A stretch of 64,000 bases of DNA from Rhodoferax sp. (GTDB lineage Bacteria; Pseudomonadota; Gammaproteobacteria; Burkholderiales; Burkholderiaceae_C): positions 1-64,000 of the forward strand of contig JACKLK010000015.1 in assembly GCA_024236015.1 (NCBI GenBank), given 5' to 3'. Numbering within the stretch: position 1 is the stretch's first letter; each line of letters opens with the position of its first letter. Under the pieces are notes generated by a model. That model saw nothing but the letters and a program-made list of their open reading frames with translations. It was not told where the DNA came from and made no database searches. Below are positions 41,561 through 49,536 of the stretch, piece by piece. The position numbers were made by a program, and so were the translations under genes.

Positions 41561-42589
41561 TCAATCGGTCTGGACCGATGCGTGCTGGGCCAATCCGGCC
41601 AGTGCCTGCGACCGGCTGGCGCTGCGTTCGGCGCTCGGCGTATAGCCGTACAACATGCGGTAACACTTGGAGAAATGCGGTGGCGACTGGAAGCCGCAGG
41701 CCACCGCCACCTGCATGATGGACATCGGGGTCTGCAGCAGCAGGTCGCGCGCCCGGCGCAGCCGCATGTCCAGGTAATACTTGGTCGGCACCTGGCCGAC
41801 ATAACGCTTGAACAGGCGCTCGATCTGGCGCCGCGAGACCCCCACCAGCGCGGCGATCTCGTCCAGCGACAGCGGCTCCTCGATGTTGGCCTCCATCAGC
41901 GCGGCCGCTTCGATCAGGTTCTCGTGGAACAGGCCGACGCGCGCCTGCAGCGGGATGTGCTGGCGGTCCTGGTCGTTGCGGATGCGGTCCAGGATGAACT
42001 GCTCGGAGATCAGCGGCCCGATGTCCCGGCCCTGGTGCTGCTTGATGATGTGCAGCATCAGGTCCAGCGGCGCGATGCCGCCGGTGCAGGTATACCGGTC
42101 GCGGTCGATCGCGAACAGCTGGTCGGAGAAGATCACGCGCGGGAACTCCTCGCGCAGCGCCGTCATGTTTTCCCAGTGGATGACGGCGCGGTACTTGTCG
42201 AGCAGACCCGCCTTGGCCAGCGCGTATCCCCCGGTGCACAAGGAGCCGAGCGAGACATGGCGCTGGGCCAGCCGGCGCAGCGCGGCCAGCAACGGGGCGG
42301 TGGTGGCTTTTTCCACCTGCACGCCGCCGACGACGAAGACGATGTTGGCGGGCCCGGCCTGGTCCAGCGCGACCGTCGGACTCATGGACAGGCCGTTGCT
42401 CGCGGGCACGGGTTCACCGTCGAGCGTGGCCAGCGTCCATTCGTACAAATCTCTCTTGCTGACGCGATTGGCCATGCGCAGCGCATCGATGGCGCTGGCC
42501 AGGGCCAGCATGGTGTAGTTGGGCAGCGTCAGGAAGACGAACCGGTGCCGGGGCAACTGCGGGACCGGGGGCTTGCTGGTGTCGCTCAT
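41561..42589 (-). CDS. GlxA-family transcriptional regulator (GbdR/CdhR-like: DJ-1/PfpI plus AraC HTH)
   Basis: This 342-residue protein has an N-terminal DJ-1/PfpI-like domain (about residues 15-190, with VVGGVQ, SLCTGGYALAKAGLL and HWENM) and a C-terminal AraC helix-turn-helix pair (about residues 230-325, with LSLDEIAALVGVSRRQIERLFKRYVG and MQVAVACGFQSPPHFSKCYR). GbdR, CdhR and ArgR of Pseudomonas share this design and sense glycine betaine, carnitine-derived compounds or arginine. Its place beside a choline/betaine/corrinoid operon suggests it activates that operon in response to betaine or dimethylglycine. Confidence 0.88.
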   Translation of the reverse strand: MSDTSKPPVPQLPRHRFVFLTLPNYTMLALASAIDALRMANRVSKRDLYEWTLATLDGEPVPASNGLSMSPTVALDQAGPANIVFVVGGVQVEKATTAPLLAALRRLAQRHVSLGSLCTGGYALAKAGLLDKYRAVIHWENMTALREEFPRVIFSDQLFAIDRDRYTCTGGIAPLDLMLHIIKQHQGRDIGPLISEQFILDRIRNDQDRQHIPLQARVGLFHENLIEAAALMEANIEEPLSLDEIAALVGVSRRQIERLFKRYVGQVPTKYYLDMRLRRARDLLLQTPMSIMQVAVACGFQSPPHFSKCYRMLYGYTPSAERSASRSQALAGLAQHASVQTD

Positions 42590-42831
42590 GGTGTTCCGCC
42601 AGGCTCTGGCGCCAACGAAAATTCGAGGGGTAACGCAGCAATTCCGGGACTGTCGGATTTGACGTGCAATCGGTCGTATTTTGACAGGCGGCGCTTGGTC
42701 GCCACAACAATTTTCATCACGACGTCACAGTTTGTTGCGTCCACGACAACGGGCCTGACCGCGGCCCTGGCGGCCGGCGTGGGTGTGCCGCTCCAGCCGG
42801 GCAGCCGGGCCGATTTCGGCTCCGGCTGATA

Positions 42832-43512
42832 ATGCCCGCAACGACCATGACAGCGAACAAGACTCCCGTCCGTCGCAGCGCCGCGGCACCGAACCAGGCC
42901 GATGGCGACCCTGCCGGCTCCCGCGCGGCCATCCTGGCGGCGGCCCGGGCCGAGTTCGCCGTGCACGGGCTGACCGGCGCGCGGGTGAACACCATCGCCA
43001 GCCGCGCCGGCGTCAACAAGCAGCTGATCTACTACTACTTCGGCAACAAGGACGGCCTGTACCGGTCGGCGCTGGAGACGGTGTACGCGGAGATCCGCAC
43101 CCAGGAGCGCAGCCTGAACCTGGGCCAGATGCAACCCGTGGCCGCAATGGAGTCGCTGATCGGGTTCTCGTTCGACTACCTGTCGCAGCATCCCGACTTC
43201 ATCGGCCTGCTCAACCACGAGAATGCCGCGGGCGCGCGCCATGTGCGCGACTCCGACGCGATCCGCGACACCAACTCGCCGCTGATCGAGCTGATCGCCC
43301 AGACGCTGGCGCGCGGCATCAAGGCCCGTGTCTTCCGTCTCGGCGTCGATCCGGTCGAGTTCTACATCTCGGTGGCCGGCATGTCGTATTTCTTCTTCTC
43401 GAACCGGCTCACCCTGTCCTCCATCTTCGGCCGCGACCTGGGTGCCGCCGACGCCGTGGCCGCCTACCGCCGTCACGTGGTCGCCTTCGCGATGGCCGGC
43501 CTGCGGCCCTGA
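42832..43512 (+). CDS. TetR-family transcriptional regulator
   Basis: This 226-residue protein has a low-complexity N-terminus, then the TetR helix-turn-helix (about residues 27-75: RAAILAAARAEFAVHGL, VNTIASRAGVNKQLIYYYFGNKDGLY), and a helical effector domain similar to those of catabolic repressors such as NicS or RutR-like proteins. It precedes and runs parallel to the eight-gene operon at 43627-52412, and the palindrome at 43556-43571 lies just after its stop. A second ATG at 42847 is an alternative start. It probably represses that operon until the substrate appears. Confidence 0.9.
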   Translation: MPATTMTANKTPVRRSAAAPNQADGDPAGSRAAILAAARAEFAVHGLTGARVNTIASRAGVNKQLIYYYFGNKDGLYRSALETVYAEIRTQERSLNLGQMQPVAAMESLIGFSFDYLSQHPDFIGLLNHENAAGARHVRDSDAIRDTNSPLIELIAQTLARGIKARVFRLGVDPVEFYISVAGMSYFFFSNRLTLSSIFGRDLGAADAVAAYRRHVVAFAMAGLRP

Positions 43513-43555
43513 CACCCGCCGCCGCCGACGGGCGGCATGCGGTTCGGAGCCGGTT

Positions 43556-43596
43556 TCAACCAAACGGTTGACGCTTCGCCATGAAGTCCCTAGACT
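43556..43596 (+). promoter_or_regulatory. Promoter with TetR-type palindrome over the -35 element
   Basis: TCAACC-AAAC-GGTTGA at 43556-43571 is a perfect 6-bp inverted repeat. It overlaps TTGACG (43568-43573), a good -35, which is followed after exactly 17 bases by TAGACT (43591-43596) as the -10. The first gene of the operon starts 30 bp further on. A repressor on this site would exclude RNA polymerase. The upstream TetR gene is the natural candidate. Confidence 0.6.
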
Positions 43597-43626
43597 TGGC
43601 AACGAAGCTCGACAACTGGAACAGGC

Positions 43627-44700
43627 ATGGACCGACAAGCGTTGGATACGAACCCTCAGACCCCGGTGCTGGATCCGGCCCACCTGCCGGCGCGACTGGA
43701 CTCGGTGGACGCACTGGAAGACTTCCTGGTCCGCCCCAGCCAGGCCTTGATCGACGACCTGGCGCAGGTCGACGGCGACATCATGATCCTGGGCGTGGCC
43801 GGCAAGATGGGGCCGACGCTGGCGCGCCTGGCGCGCAACGCCGCGCCCGGCAAGCGCATCATCGGCGTGGCCCGGTTCAGCGACCCGCAGGTCCGCACCC
43901 GGTTGCAGCAACACGGCATCGAGACCATCGCGGCCGACCTGCTCGACCGTGCCAGCGTCGAAGCGCTGCCGCGCGTGCCCAACGTCATCTTCGCGGCCGG
44001 ACACAAGTTCGGTGCCACCGGCAACCAGCCGCTGACCTGGGCCATGAACACCCATGTGCCGGCCCTGGTGGCCGACACCTTGCGCGAGGCCCGCATCGTC
44101 GCGTTCTCGACCGGCAACGTCTATCCGCTGACGCCGATCGGCCAACCCGGGGCCGACGAGAACACCGCGCTGGCACCGATCGGCGAATATGCGCAGTCCT
44201 GCCTCGGGCGCGAACGCATGTTCAGCTATTTCTCGTCCCGGCATGGCAACGCCGGCCGCATCTTCCGCCTGAACTACGCGATCGACCTGCGCTACGGCGT
44301 GTTGCACGACATCGCCACCAAGGTGTACCGCGGCGAGCCGGTCGATGTCACCATGGGTCATGTCAACGTGATCTGGCAGGGTGACGCCAACGCCCAGGTG
44401 CTGCGCTGCCTGCGCCATTGCACGACGCCGACCACGCCGATCAACTGCACCGGCCCGGAAACCCTGTCGGTACGCTGGCTGGCCGAATCGCTGGCCAGCC
44501 GCCTGGGCACGCAGGCCCGGATCACCGGCCAGGAGGCCCCGACCGCCTTGTTGTCGAACACCACGGCGTCGGCCGGCCTGTTCGGATATCCGCTGGTGCC
44601 GCTGGCCGCGATGCTCGACTGGACGGCACACTGGGTCGGCAGCAACCAGCCCTCGCTGGACAAGCCCACGAAGTTCGAGGTCCGGGATGGCAAGTTCTGA
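43627..44700 (+). CDS. NAD-dependent epimerase/dehydratase-family protein (extended SDR-like)
   Basis: This 357-residue protein has a Rossmann motif MILGVAGKMGPTLARLA (Gly56, Gly59, Gly62), then VARFSD, FAAGHKFG, FSTGNVYP with the SDR Ser/Thr, and EYAQSCLGRERMF. The catalytic Tyr188 is present, but the Lys four residues later is Cys192, so the canonical YxxxK pair is broken. It is the first gene of the operon and has a 37-residue N-terminal extension. It may oxidise or epimerise a sugar-acid-like intermediate; the reaction is unknown. Confidence 0.82.
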   Translation: MDRQALDTNPQTPVLDPAHLPARLDSVDALEDFLVRPSQALIDDLAQVDGDIMILGVAGKMGPTLARLARNAAPGKRIIGVARFSDPQVRTRLQQHGIETIAADLLDRASVEALPRVPNVIFAAGHKFGATGNQPLTWAMNTHVPALVADTLREARIVAFSTGNVYPLTPIGQPGADENTALAPIGEYAQSCLGRERMFSYFSSRHGNAGRIFRLNYAIDLRYGVLHDIATKVYRGEPVDVTMGHVNVIWQGDANAQVLRCLRHCTTPTTPINCTGPETLSVRWLAESLASRLGTQARITGQEAPTALLSNTTASAGLFGYPLVPLAAMLDWTAHWVGSNQPSLDKPTKFEVRDGKF

Positions 44701-44772
44701 GCCGCACCGGCGCCCCGGGCTGTCGCGGCCACGGCGCGCGGGCGTGATGGCGCGGCACGCGCGAGGACGCGC

Positions 44773-45906
44773 ATGAAGATCGCCCGCATCGAGGTCTTCA
44801 CGCTGGGCCTGGCGTTCAAGTCGGTGTTCGTGCTGGCCGGCGGCGTGGCCGGCGCGCCCGGCAGCCTGTCGCACCGGGTGCTGGTCAAGCTCACCACCGA
44901 CAGCGGCGTGTGCGGCTGGGGCGAGGCCACGCCGACGCCGCGCTGGACCTACGAGACCACCGAGACCATCGTCTCGACGCTGCGCCACTACCTGGCGCCG
45001 GCGGTGATCGGCATCGAGGTCTGGAACCTCGATGCGCTGCACCGCGCCATGGGGCGGGCGATCAACCCGGGCCTGTCGCCCGGCTCTCCGCTGGCCAAGT
45101 CGGCGATCGACGTGGCCGCGCACGACGCCTGGGGCCGGGCCCTGGGCAAGCCGCTGCACCAGCTGCTCGGCGGCTGCCGCCGCACCCGCTTCGACCTCAC
45201 CTGGATGGTGTCGGTGGCCGACCCCGGCGGCGCCGGCGATGCCGTGGCCCAGGGGCTCGACGCCGGCTACACCGCGTTCGACGTCAAGGTCGGCATGCAC
45301 GGGCCGGCCGCCGACCTGGAACTGGTCCGGCGCACCCGCGCCGCCGCTCCCGACGGCGCCCTGCTGGTCGACGCCAATCGCGGCTACCGCATCGATGCGG
45401 CGATGCGCCAGGCGCGTGCCTTCGCCGATTGCGGCGTCAGCCATTTCGAACAACCGCTGGACGGCCTGAACCTGTCGGGTTACCGGCGCCTGGTCGCCGC
45501 GAGCCCGGTGCCGATCGGGCTCGACGAATCCCTGCGCGCCCTGCCCGACCTGCTCGAATACATCCGCGCCGACGCCATCGGCGTGGCGGTGGCCAAGGTG
45601 CAGCGCAATGCCGGCCTGTACCAGTCCCGGCGCCTGTGCGAGATGGCGCAATCGGCCGGACTCGAGCTGTCGATGTCCGGCCTGACCGAGACCGACCTGG
45701 GGCTGGCCGCCGGGCTGCAGCTGGCCAGCGTATTCGACATCAACCCGCTGGCTTTGAACGGCCCGCAATACATCGACTCCCCGTTCCTGCAGCACCGCAT
45801 CTGGCAAGGCACAGGCACGGTCCACCTGCCCACCGGACCGGGCCTGGGCGTGGACGTCGACGAAGACCATGTGCGCCGCCACGCACTGGAGGCCTATCGT
45901 GAATAA
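44773..45906 (+). CDS. Mandelate racemase/muconate-lactonizing enzyme-family protein (enolase superfamily)
   Basis: This 377-residue protein has the enolase-superfamily barrel. Lys172 is in FDVKVG (the first Lys of the usual KxK is Asp170), metal ligands are Asp200, Glu226 and Asp251 in LVDANRGY, HFEQPLDG and GLDES, and Lys275 in AVAKVQRNAG is the opposite-face base. The two-lysine layout is that of MLE and dipeptide-epimerase types rather than the His-Asp mandelate racemase type. It should abstract an alpha proton of a carboxylate for racemisation, cycloisomerisation or dehydration. It overlaps the permease gene by eight bases. Confidence 0.88.
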   Translation: MKIARIEVFTLGLAFKSVFVLAGGVAGAPGSLSHRVLVKLTTDSGVCGWGEATPTPRWTYETTETIVSTLRHYLAPAVIGIEVWNLDALHRAMGRAINPGLSPGSPLAKSAIDVAAHDAWGRALGKPLHQLLGGCRRTRFDLTWMVSVADPGGAGDAVAQGLDAGYTAFDVKVGMHGPAADLELVRRTRAAAPDGALLVDANRGYRIDAAMRQARAFADCGVSHFEQPLDGLNLSGYRRLVAASPVPIGLDESLRALPDLLEYIRADAIGVAVAKVQRNAGLYQSRRLCEMAQSAGLELSMSGLTETDLGLAAGLQLASVFDINPLALNGPQYIDSPFLQHRIWQGTGTVHLPTGPGLGVDVDEDHVRRHALEAYRE

Positions 45907-46675
45907 AACCGTACGCACCATCGCCCGCAGCCTGGGCCGGCACTGGCCGGCATTCGCCATATTCGCCGGATTCATCGTGTTGTGGCAGCTGGCGGTCACG
46001 TTCCTGGGCATGCGTGAATACCTGTTGCCCAGTCCGATGTCGGTCGTGCGTGCGATGTTCGGCGACGAGATCCGCTGGGCCGGGCATATCTGGGTCACCG
46101 CGGTCGAGATCGTCGGCGCCTTCGTGCTGGCCGGTGTCGGCGGCGTCCTGCTGGGCGTGGCCATCGCATGGTCGAGTACCTGGGCCAACGCGCTCACGCC
46201 GTTCCTGGTCTTCGTCAACACCCTGCCCAAGGTCGCGATCGCGCCGCTGTTCCTGATGTGGATGGGCTACGGCATCGTGCCCAACATGCTGATCGGCGCC
46301 CTGATCGGCTTCTTCCCGGTCGTCATCAACACCTCGGTCGGACTGACCCAGATCGACCAGGACATCGTCGACCTGGGCCGGGTGTTCAATGCACCCAAGT
46401 GGAAGGTGTTCCTGAAGATCCGCGTCCCGAATGCCTATCCCTACATCCTGTCGGCGCTCAAGGTCACGGCGACGGCCGCCGTGGTCGGCGCGATCGTCGG
46501 CGAATTCGTCGCCTCGCAGGCCGGCCTGGGCTACGTGATCATCACGACCCAGAGCAGCATGAACACGCCGGTGGCGTTCGCGGCGCTGGTATGGACGTCG
46601 ATTCTGGGGCTGCTGCTGTTCGGATTTGTCGCAGCCCTGTCCCGGCTGCTGGTCCCGTGGGCCGAGGACATGTGA
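45899..46675 (+). CDS. NMT1/SsuC-type ABC transporter permease
   Basis: This 258-residue protein has six membrane spans and the EAA loop (DIVDLGRVFNAPKWKVFLKIRVPNAYPYILSALK) of SsuC/TauC/ThiX-type permeases. The GTG start at 45899 is preceded by GGAGG and overlaps the enolase-superfamily gene. An upstream ATG at 45869 gives an unlikely N-terminus. It pairs with the binding protein and ATPase that follow. Confidence 0.9.
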   Translation: MNKTVRTIARSLGRHWPAFAIFAGFIVLWQLAVTFLGMREYLLPSPMSVVRAMFGDEIRWAGHIWVTAVEIVGAFVLAGVGGVLLGVAIAWSSTWANALTPFLVFVNTLPKVAIAPLFLMWMGYGIVPNMLIGALIGFFPVVINTSVGLTQIDQDIVDLGRVFNAPKWKVFLKIRVPNAYPYILSALKVTATAAVVGAIVGEFVASQAGLGYVIITTQSSMNTPVAFAALVWTSILGLLLFGFVAALSRLLVPWAEDM

Positions 46676-46730
46676 GTGGTGGTGGTAGTGGTCGATGGAG
46701 CAACTTTTTCCAACTGCAAAGGAGTGAACG

Positions 46731-47747
46731 ATGCACAGCAAACTGAACCCTCTCTGGCGGACGCTGGCGGCAACCGCCCTCGCACTCTCGGCGGCAGGCG
46801 CATCCGCGCAGGCAACCGAGAAATTCACGTTCTCGCTGAACTGGTTCGCGGTCGGCGACCATGCGGCCTACTGGGTGGCGCTCGAGAAGGGCTACTACGC
46901 CAAGGCCGGCCTGGACGTGACGCTGGAGAACTCCAAGGGCTCCGGTGATTCGATCGCCAAGGTCGACACCGACCGCGCCGACGCCGGCCTGGCCGACACG
47001 GTCGCGGTGCTCGCGGCCAATGCCCGCGGCGCCCGCGTCAAGATGGTGGGCATGGTGTTCGACAAGACCCCGCTGAACTTCTTCAGCCGCAAGGACAGCC
47101 CGCTGACCAAGCCCAAGGACCTCGAAGGCAAGACCATCGGCGCGCCGGCCGGCGACGGACAGCGCCAGGCCTGGCCGGCATTCGCCAAGCTGCACAACAT
47201 CGACCAGAGCAAGGTCACCTGGGTCAACATCGAGCCGACCGCGAAGATCGCGGCACTGGCCGAAAAACGCGTCGACGTCGTGGGCGACTACACGACCGGC
47301 CTGCCGTTCTACGAGAAGGCCATGGGTGTGGGCAACGCCGTCATGATGCCGTGGGCCGATGCCGGATTCGACCTGTACAGCATGTCGATCATCGCCGGCG
47401 AGTCGACGATGAAGAACAAGCCCAAGCAGCTGCGGGCCTTCCTCGAGGCCTCCTACATGGGCTGGCGCGACGTCATGAACGATCCGAAGGCGGCGCTGGC
47501 CATCTTCAAGAAACGCGTGCCGGAGATCGACCTGTCCATCATCGAACCCAACATGATGCTGGGGCTGGAGCTGATGCGCACCCGGATGTATGCCGACAAG
47601 GGCATCGGCTGGATCGACGAGAAGAAGATGTGCACCTCCACCGACATCGTCAACACCTACATGGGACTGCCGAAGAAGGTCGACTGCAAGACGGTCTACA
47701 GCATGGACTATTTCACCAAGGTGGCGATGCCGCTGCCGGTCAAGTGA
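46731..47747 (+). CDS. NMT1/THI5-like ABC transporter substrate-binding protein
   Basis: This 338-residue protein has a signal peptide (about residues 1-26, ending ASAQA) and an NMT1-type domain (PF09084) with TFSLNWFAVGDHAAYWVALEKGYYAKAGLDV, a strong match to binding proteins for pyrimidine precursors and aromatic or sulfonate substrates. A central PAGDGQRQAWPAFAK and late GWIDEKKMCTSTDIVNTYMGLP follow. It defines the substrate imported by this operon. The family does not fix the ligand. Confidence 0.9.
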   Translation: MHSKLNPLWRTLAATALALSAAGASAQATEKFTFSLNWFAVGDHAAYWVALEKGYYAKAGLDVTLENSKGSGDSIAKVDTDRADAGLADTVAVLAANARGARVKMVGMVFDKTPLNFFSRKDSPLTKPKDLEGKTIGAPAGDGQRQAWPAFAKLHNIDQSKVTWVNIEPTAKIAALAEKRVDVVGDYTTGLPFYEKAMGVGNAVMMPWADAGFDLYSMSIIAGESTMKNKPKQLRAFLEASYMGWRDVMNDPKAALAIFKKRVPEIDLSIIEPNMMLGLELMRTRMYADKGIGWIDEKKMCTSTDIVNTYMGLPKKVDCKTVYSMDYFTKVAMPLPVK

Positions 47748-47780
47748 TGGCCGCTCGCGCAATGCCGCTCGAGGACAGAC

Positions 47781-48641
47781 ATGGCGACGCTTGACACAGG
47801 CCCGCACGCAGCCGGCGAGGCCGGCGCGCGCCGCGTCATGATCCGCGTCGACGGGGCCGGAATGATCTACCAGGCCGACAGCGGCCCGGTCGAGGCCTTG
47901 CGCGACATCACGCTGGAGATCTTCGAGGGCGAGTTCGTCGCCCTGGTCGGACCGAGCGGCTGCGGCAAGTCGACCCTGATGCGGGCCATCGCCGGCTTGC
48001 GGCCGGTGACCAGCGGCAGCATCTCGGTCGATGGCAGCCGGGTCGAAAAACCGGTGCCCAAGGTCGGCATGGTGTTCCAGGCGGCATTGCTGCTCAAGTG
48101 GCGCTCGGTGCTGGACAACGTGTTGTTGCCGGTGGAACTGTCGGACCAGAATCCGTCGCAGTTCCGGGACCGGGCGATCGAGCTGCTGCAGCTGGTCGGG
48201 CTGGGCGACTTCATCCACAAGCGGCCGGCGGAACTGTCCGGCGGCATGCAGCAGCGCGCCTCCTTGTGCCGTGCACTGATCATGGACCCGCCCATCCTGC
48301 TGATGGACGAACCCTTCGGCGCCCTCGACGCGATGACGCGCGACGAGATGAACATCGAGCTGCTGCGCATCTGGGGCGAGAGCAGCAGCACGTCCCGGCA
48401 GCGCAAGACCATCGTGTTCGTCACCCACTCGATCCCGGAGGCGGCCTTCCTGGCCGACCGGGTCGTCGTCATGTCGGCCCGCCCGGGCCGGGTGGCCAGC
48501 ATCCGCACCGTGCAGATCGCGCGCCCGCGTGTCGCCGAAACCCGCGCCGACCCGGAGCTGGGCCGCCTGTCGTTCGAGATCTATTCCGAGCTGGCGGGTA
48601 CCGCGGCCAAGCGCGATGCGCGCGCCGGCCCGCAGTGGTGA
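47781..48641 (+). CDS. NMT1/SsuB-type ABC transporter ATPase
   Basis: This 286-residue ATPase has Walker A GPSGCGKS (residues 57-64), a VFQAALLLKWRSVLDNV Q-loop, the LSGGMQQRASLCRAL signature and Walker B ILLMDEPFGALDA. It is the SsuB/TauB/ThiZ type. It follows the binding protein by 33 bp. Its stop overlaps a GTG that could begin the next gene. Confidence 0.92.
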   Translation: MATLDTGPHAAGEAGARRVMIRVDGAGMIYQADSGPVEALRDITLEIFEGEFVALVGPSGCGKSTLMRAIAGLRPVTSGSISVDGSRVEKPVPKVGMVFQAALLLKWRSVLDNVLLPVELSDQNPSQFRDRAIELLQLVGLGDFIHKRPAELSGGMQQRASLCRALIMDPPILLMDEPFGALDAMTRDEMNIELLRIWGESSSTSRQRKTIVFVTHSIPEAAFLADRVVVMSARPGRVASIRTVQIARPRVAETRADPELGRLSFEIYSELAGTAAKRDARAGPQW

Positions 48642-48670
48642 CGGCGCGGCCGCACCCGGAGCCCACGCCG

Positions 48671-49516
48671 ATGCGCCTGGCCTTGTGCAACGAGGTGCTG
48701 GCGCCCATGGCGTTCGAGGACCAGTGCGTGTTCGCGGCGGCGCTGGGTTACGACGGCCTGGAGCTCGCACCGTACACGCTGGCCGACACACCCCAGGCCA
48801 TCGACACGGCGCGACGCGCGGCCATCCGCCGCGCCGCGCGCGATGCCGGCATCGCCGTCAGCGGCCTGCACTGGCTGCTGGCCAGGCCCGACGGCCTGTC
48901 GATCACGTCAAGCGATGCCGCGGTCCGGGCGCGCACCCTGGAGCATATGCACCGGCTGATCGACCTGTGCGCCGAACTCGGGGGGTCGGTGCTGGTGCAC
49001 GGCTCGCCCGCGCAGCGCCGGATCAGCGATGACGCCGACCCGGCCTCGGCACGCCAGCGCGGCATCGACGCCTGGGCCGCCGTCGCCGATCACGCGCGCG
49101 ATGCCGGCGTCGTCTATTGCATCGAGGCACTCGCGCCGCCGCACGCCGACTTCGTCGTGACGATGGCCGAGGCGGTCGAGATCGTGCGCACCATCGACCG
49201 GCCGGCCCTGCGCACGATGCTCGATTGCTCCGCCGCCGCACGCGGCGAGTCCGACGCGGTCGCGACGCTGCTGGCGCGCTGGTTGCCCAGCGGCTTGCTG
49301 GCCCATGTGCAGGTCAACGACGGCAACCTGCAAGGCCCCGGCCAGGGCGCGCAGCGTTTCGCCGACACGCTGCGCGTGCTGCAGCAACACCGGTATGCCG
49401 GCTGGGTCGCGGTCGAACCCTTCATCTACCAGCCCGACGGCCCGGCCTGCGCGGCGCGCGCCATCGGTTACCTGCGCGGCCTGCTGGAGGCGCTGGAGCC
49501 GGCGCACGGCGGCTGA
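48671..49516 (+). CDS. Sugar phosphate isomerase/epimerase-family TIM-barrel protein
   Basis: This 281-residue protein resembles xylose-isomerase-like TIM barrels (PF01261): MRLALCNEVLAPMAFEDQ start, GYDGLELAPYTLAD, SGLHWLLARPDGLSI, YCIEALAPPHADFV with a metal-binding Glu, and a late VEPFIYQP. Members isomerise or epimerise sugars and inositols or hydrolyse related compounds. The ATG at 48671 has GGAG upstream; a GTG at 48638 overlapping the ATPase stop is an alternative. It sits between the transporter and the second enolase-superfamily gene. Confidence 0.85.
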   Translation: MRLALCNEVLAPMAFEDQCVFAAALGYDGLELAPYTLADTPQAIDTARRAAIRRAARDAGIAVSGLHWLLARPDGLSITSSDAAVRARTLEHMHRLIDLCAELGGSVLVHGSPAQRRISDDADPASARQRGIDAWAAVADHARDAGVVYCIEALAPPHADFVVTMAEAVEIVRTIDRPALRTMLDCSAAARGESDAVATLLARWLPSGLLAHVQVNDGNLQGPGQGAQRFADTLRVLQQHRYAGWVAVEPFIYQPDGPACAARAIGYLRGLLEALEPAHGG

Positions 49517-49536
49517 TCATCGTCACGGGAGTCTGC

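Noticed and set aside
42586..46230. 1214-codon open frame on the minus strand
   Set aside because: It runs antisense to the TetR, epimerase and enolase-superfamily genes, has repetitive Arg/Gly/His/Gln-rich composition typical of GC-rich shadow frames, and shows no domain.
46542..48791. 749-codon minus frame
   Set aside because: Antisense to the NMT1-type transporter genes and without recognisable domains.
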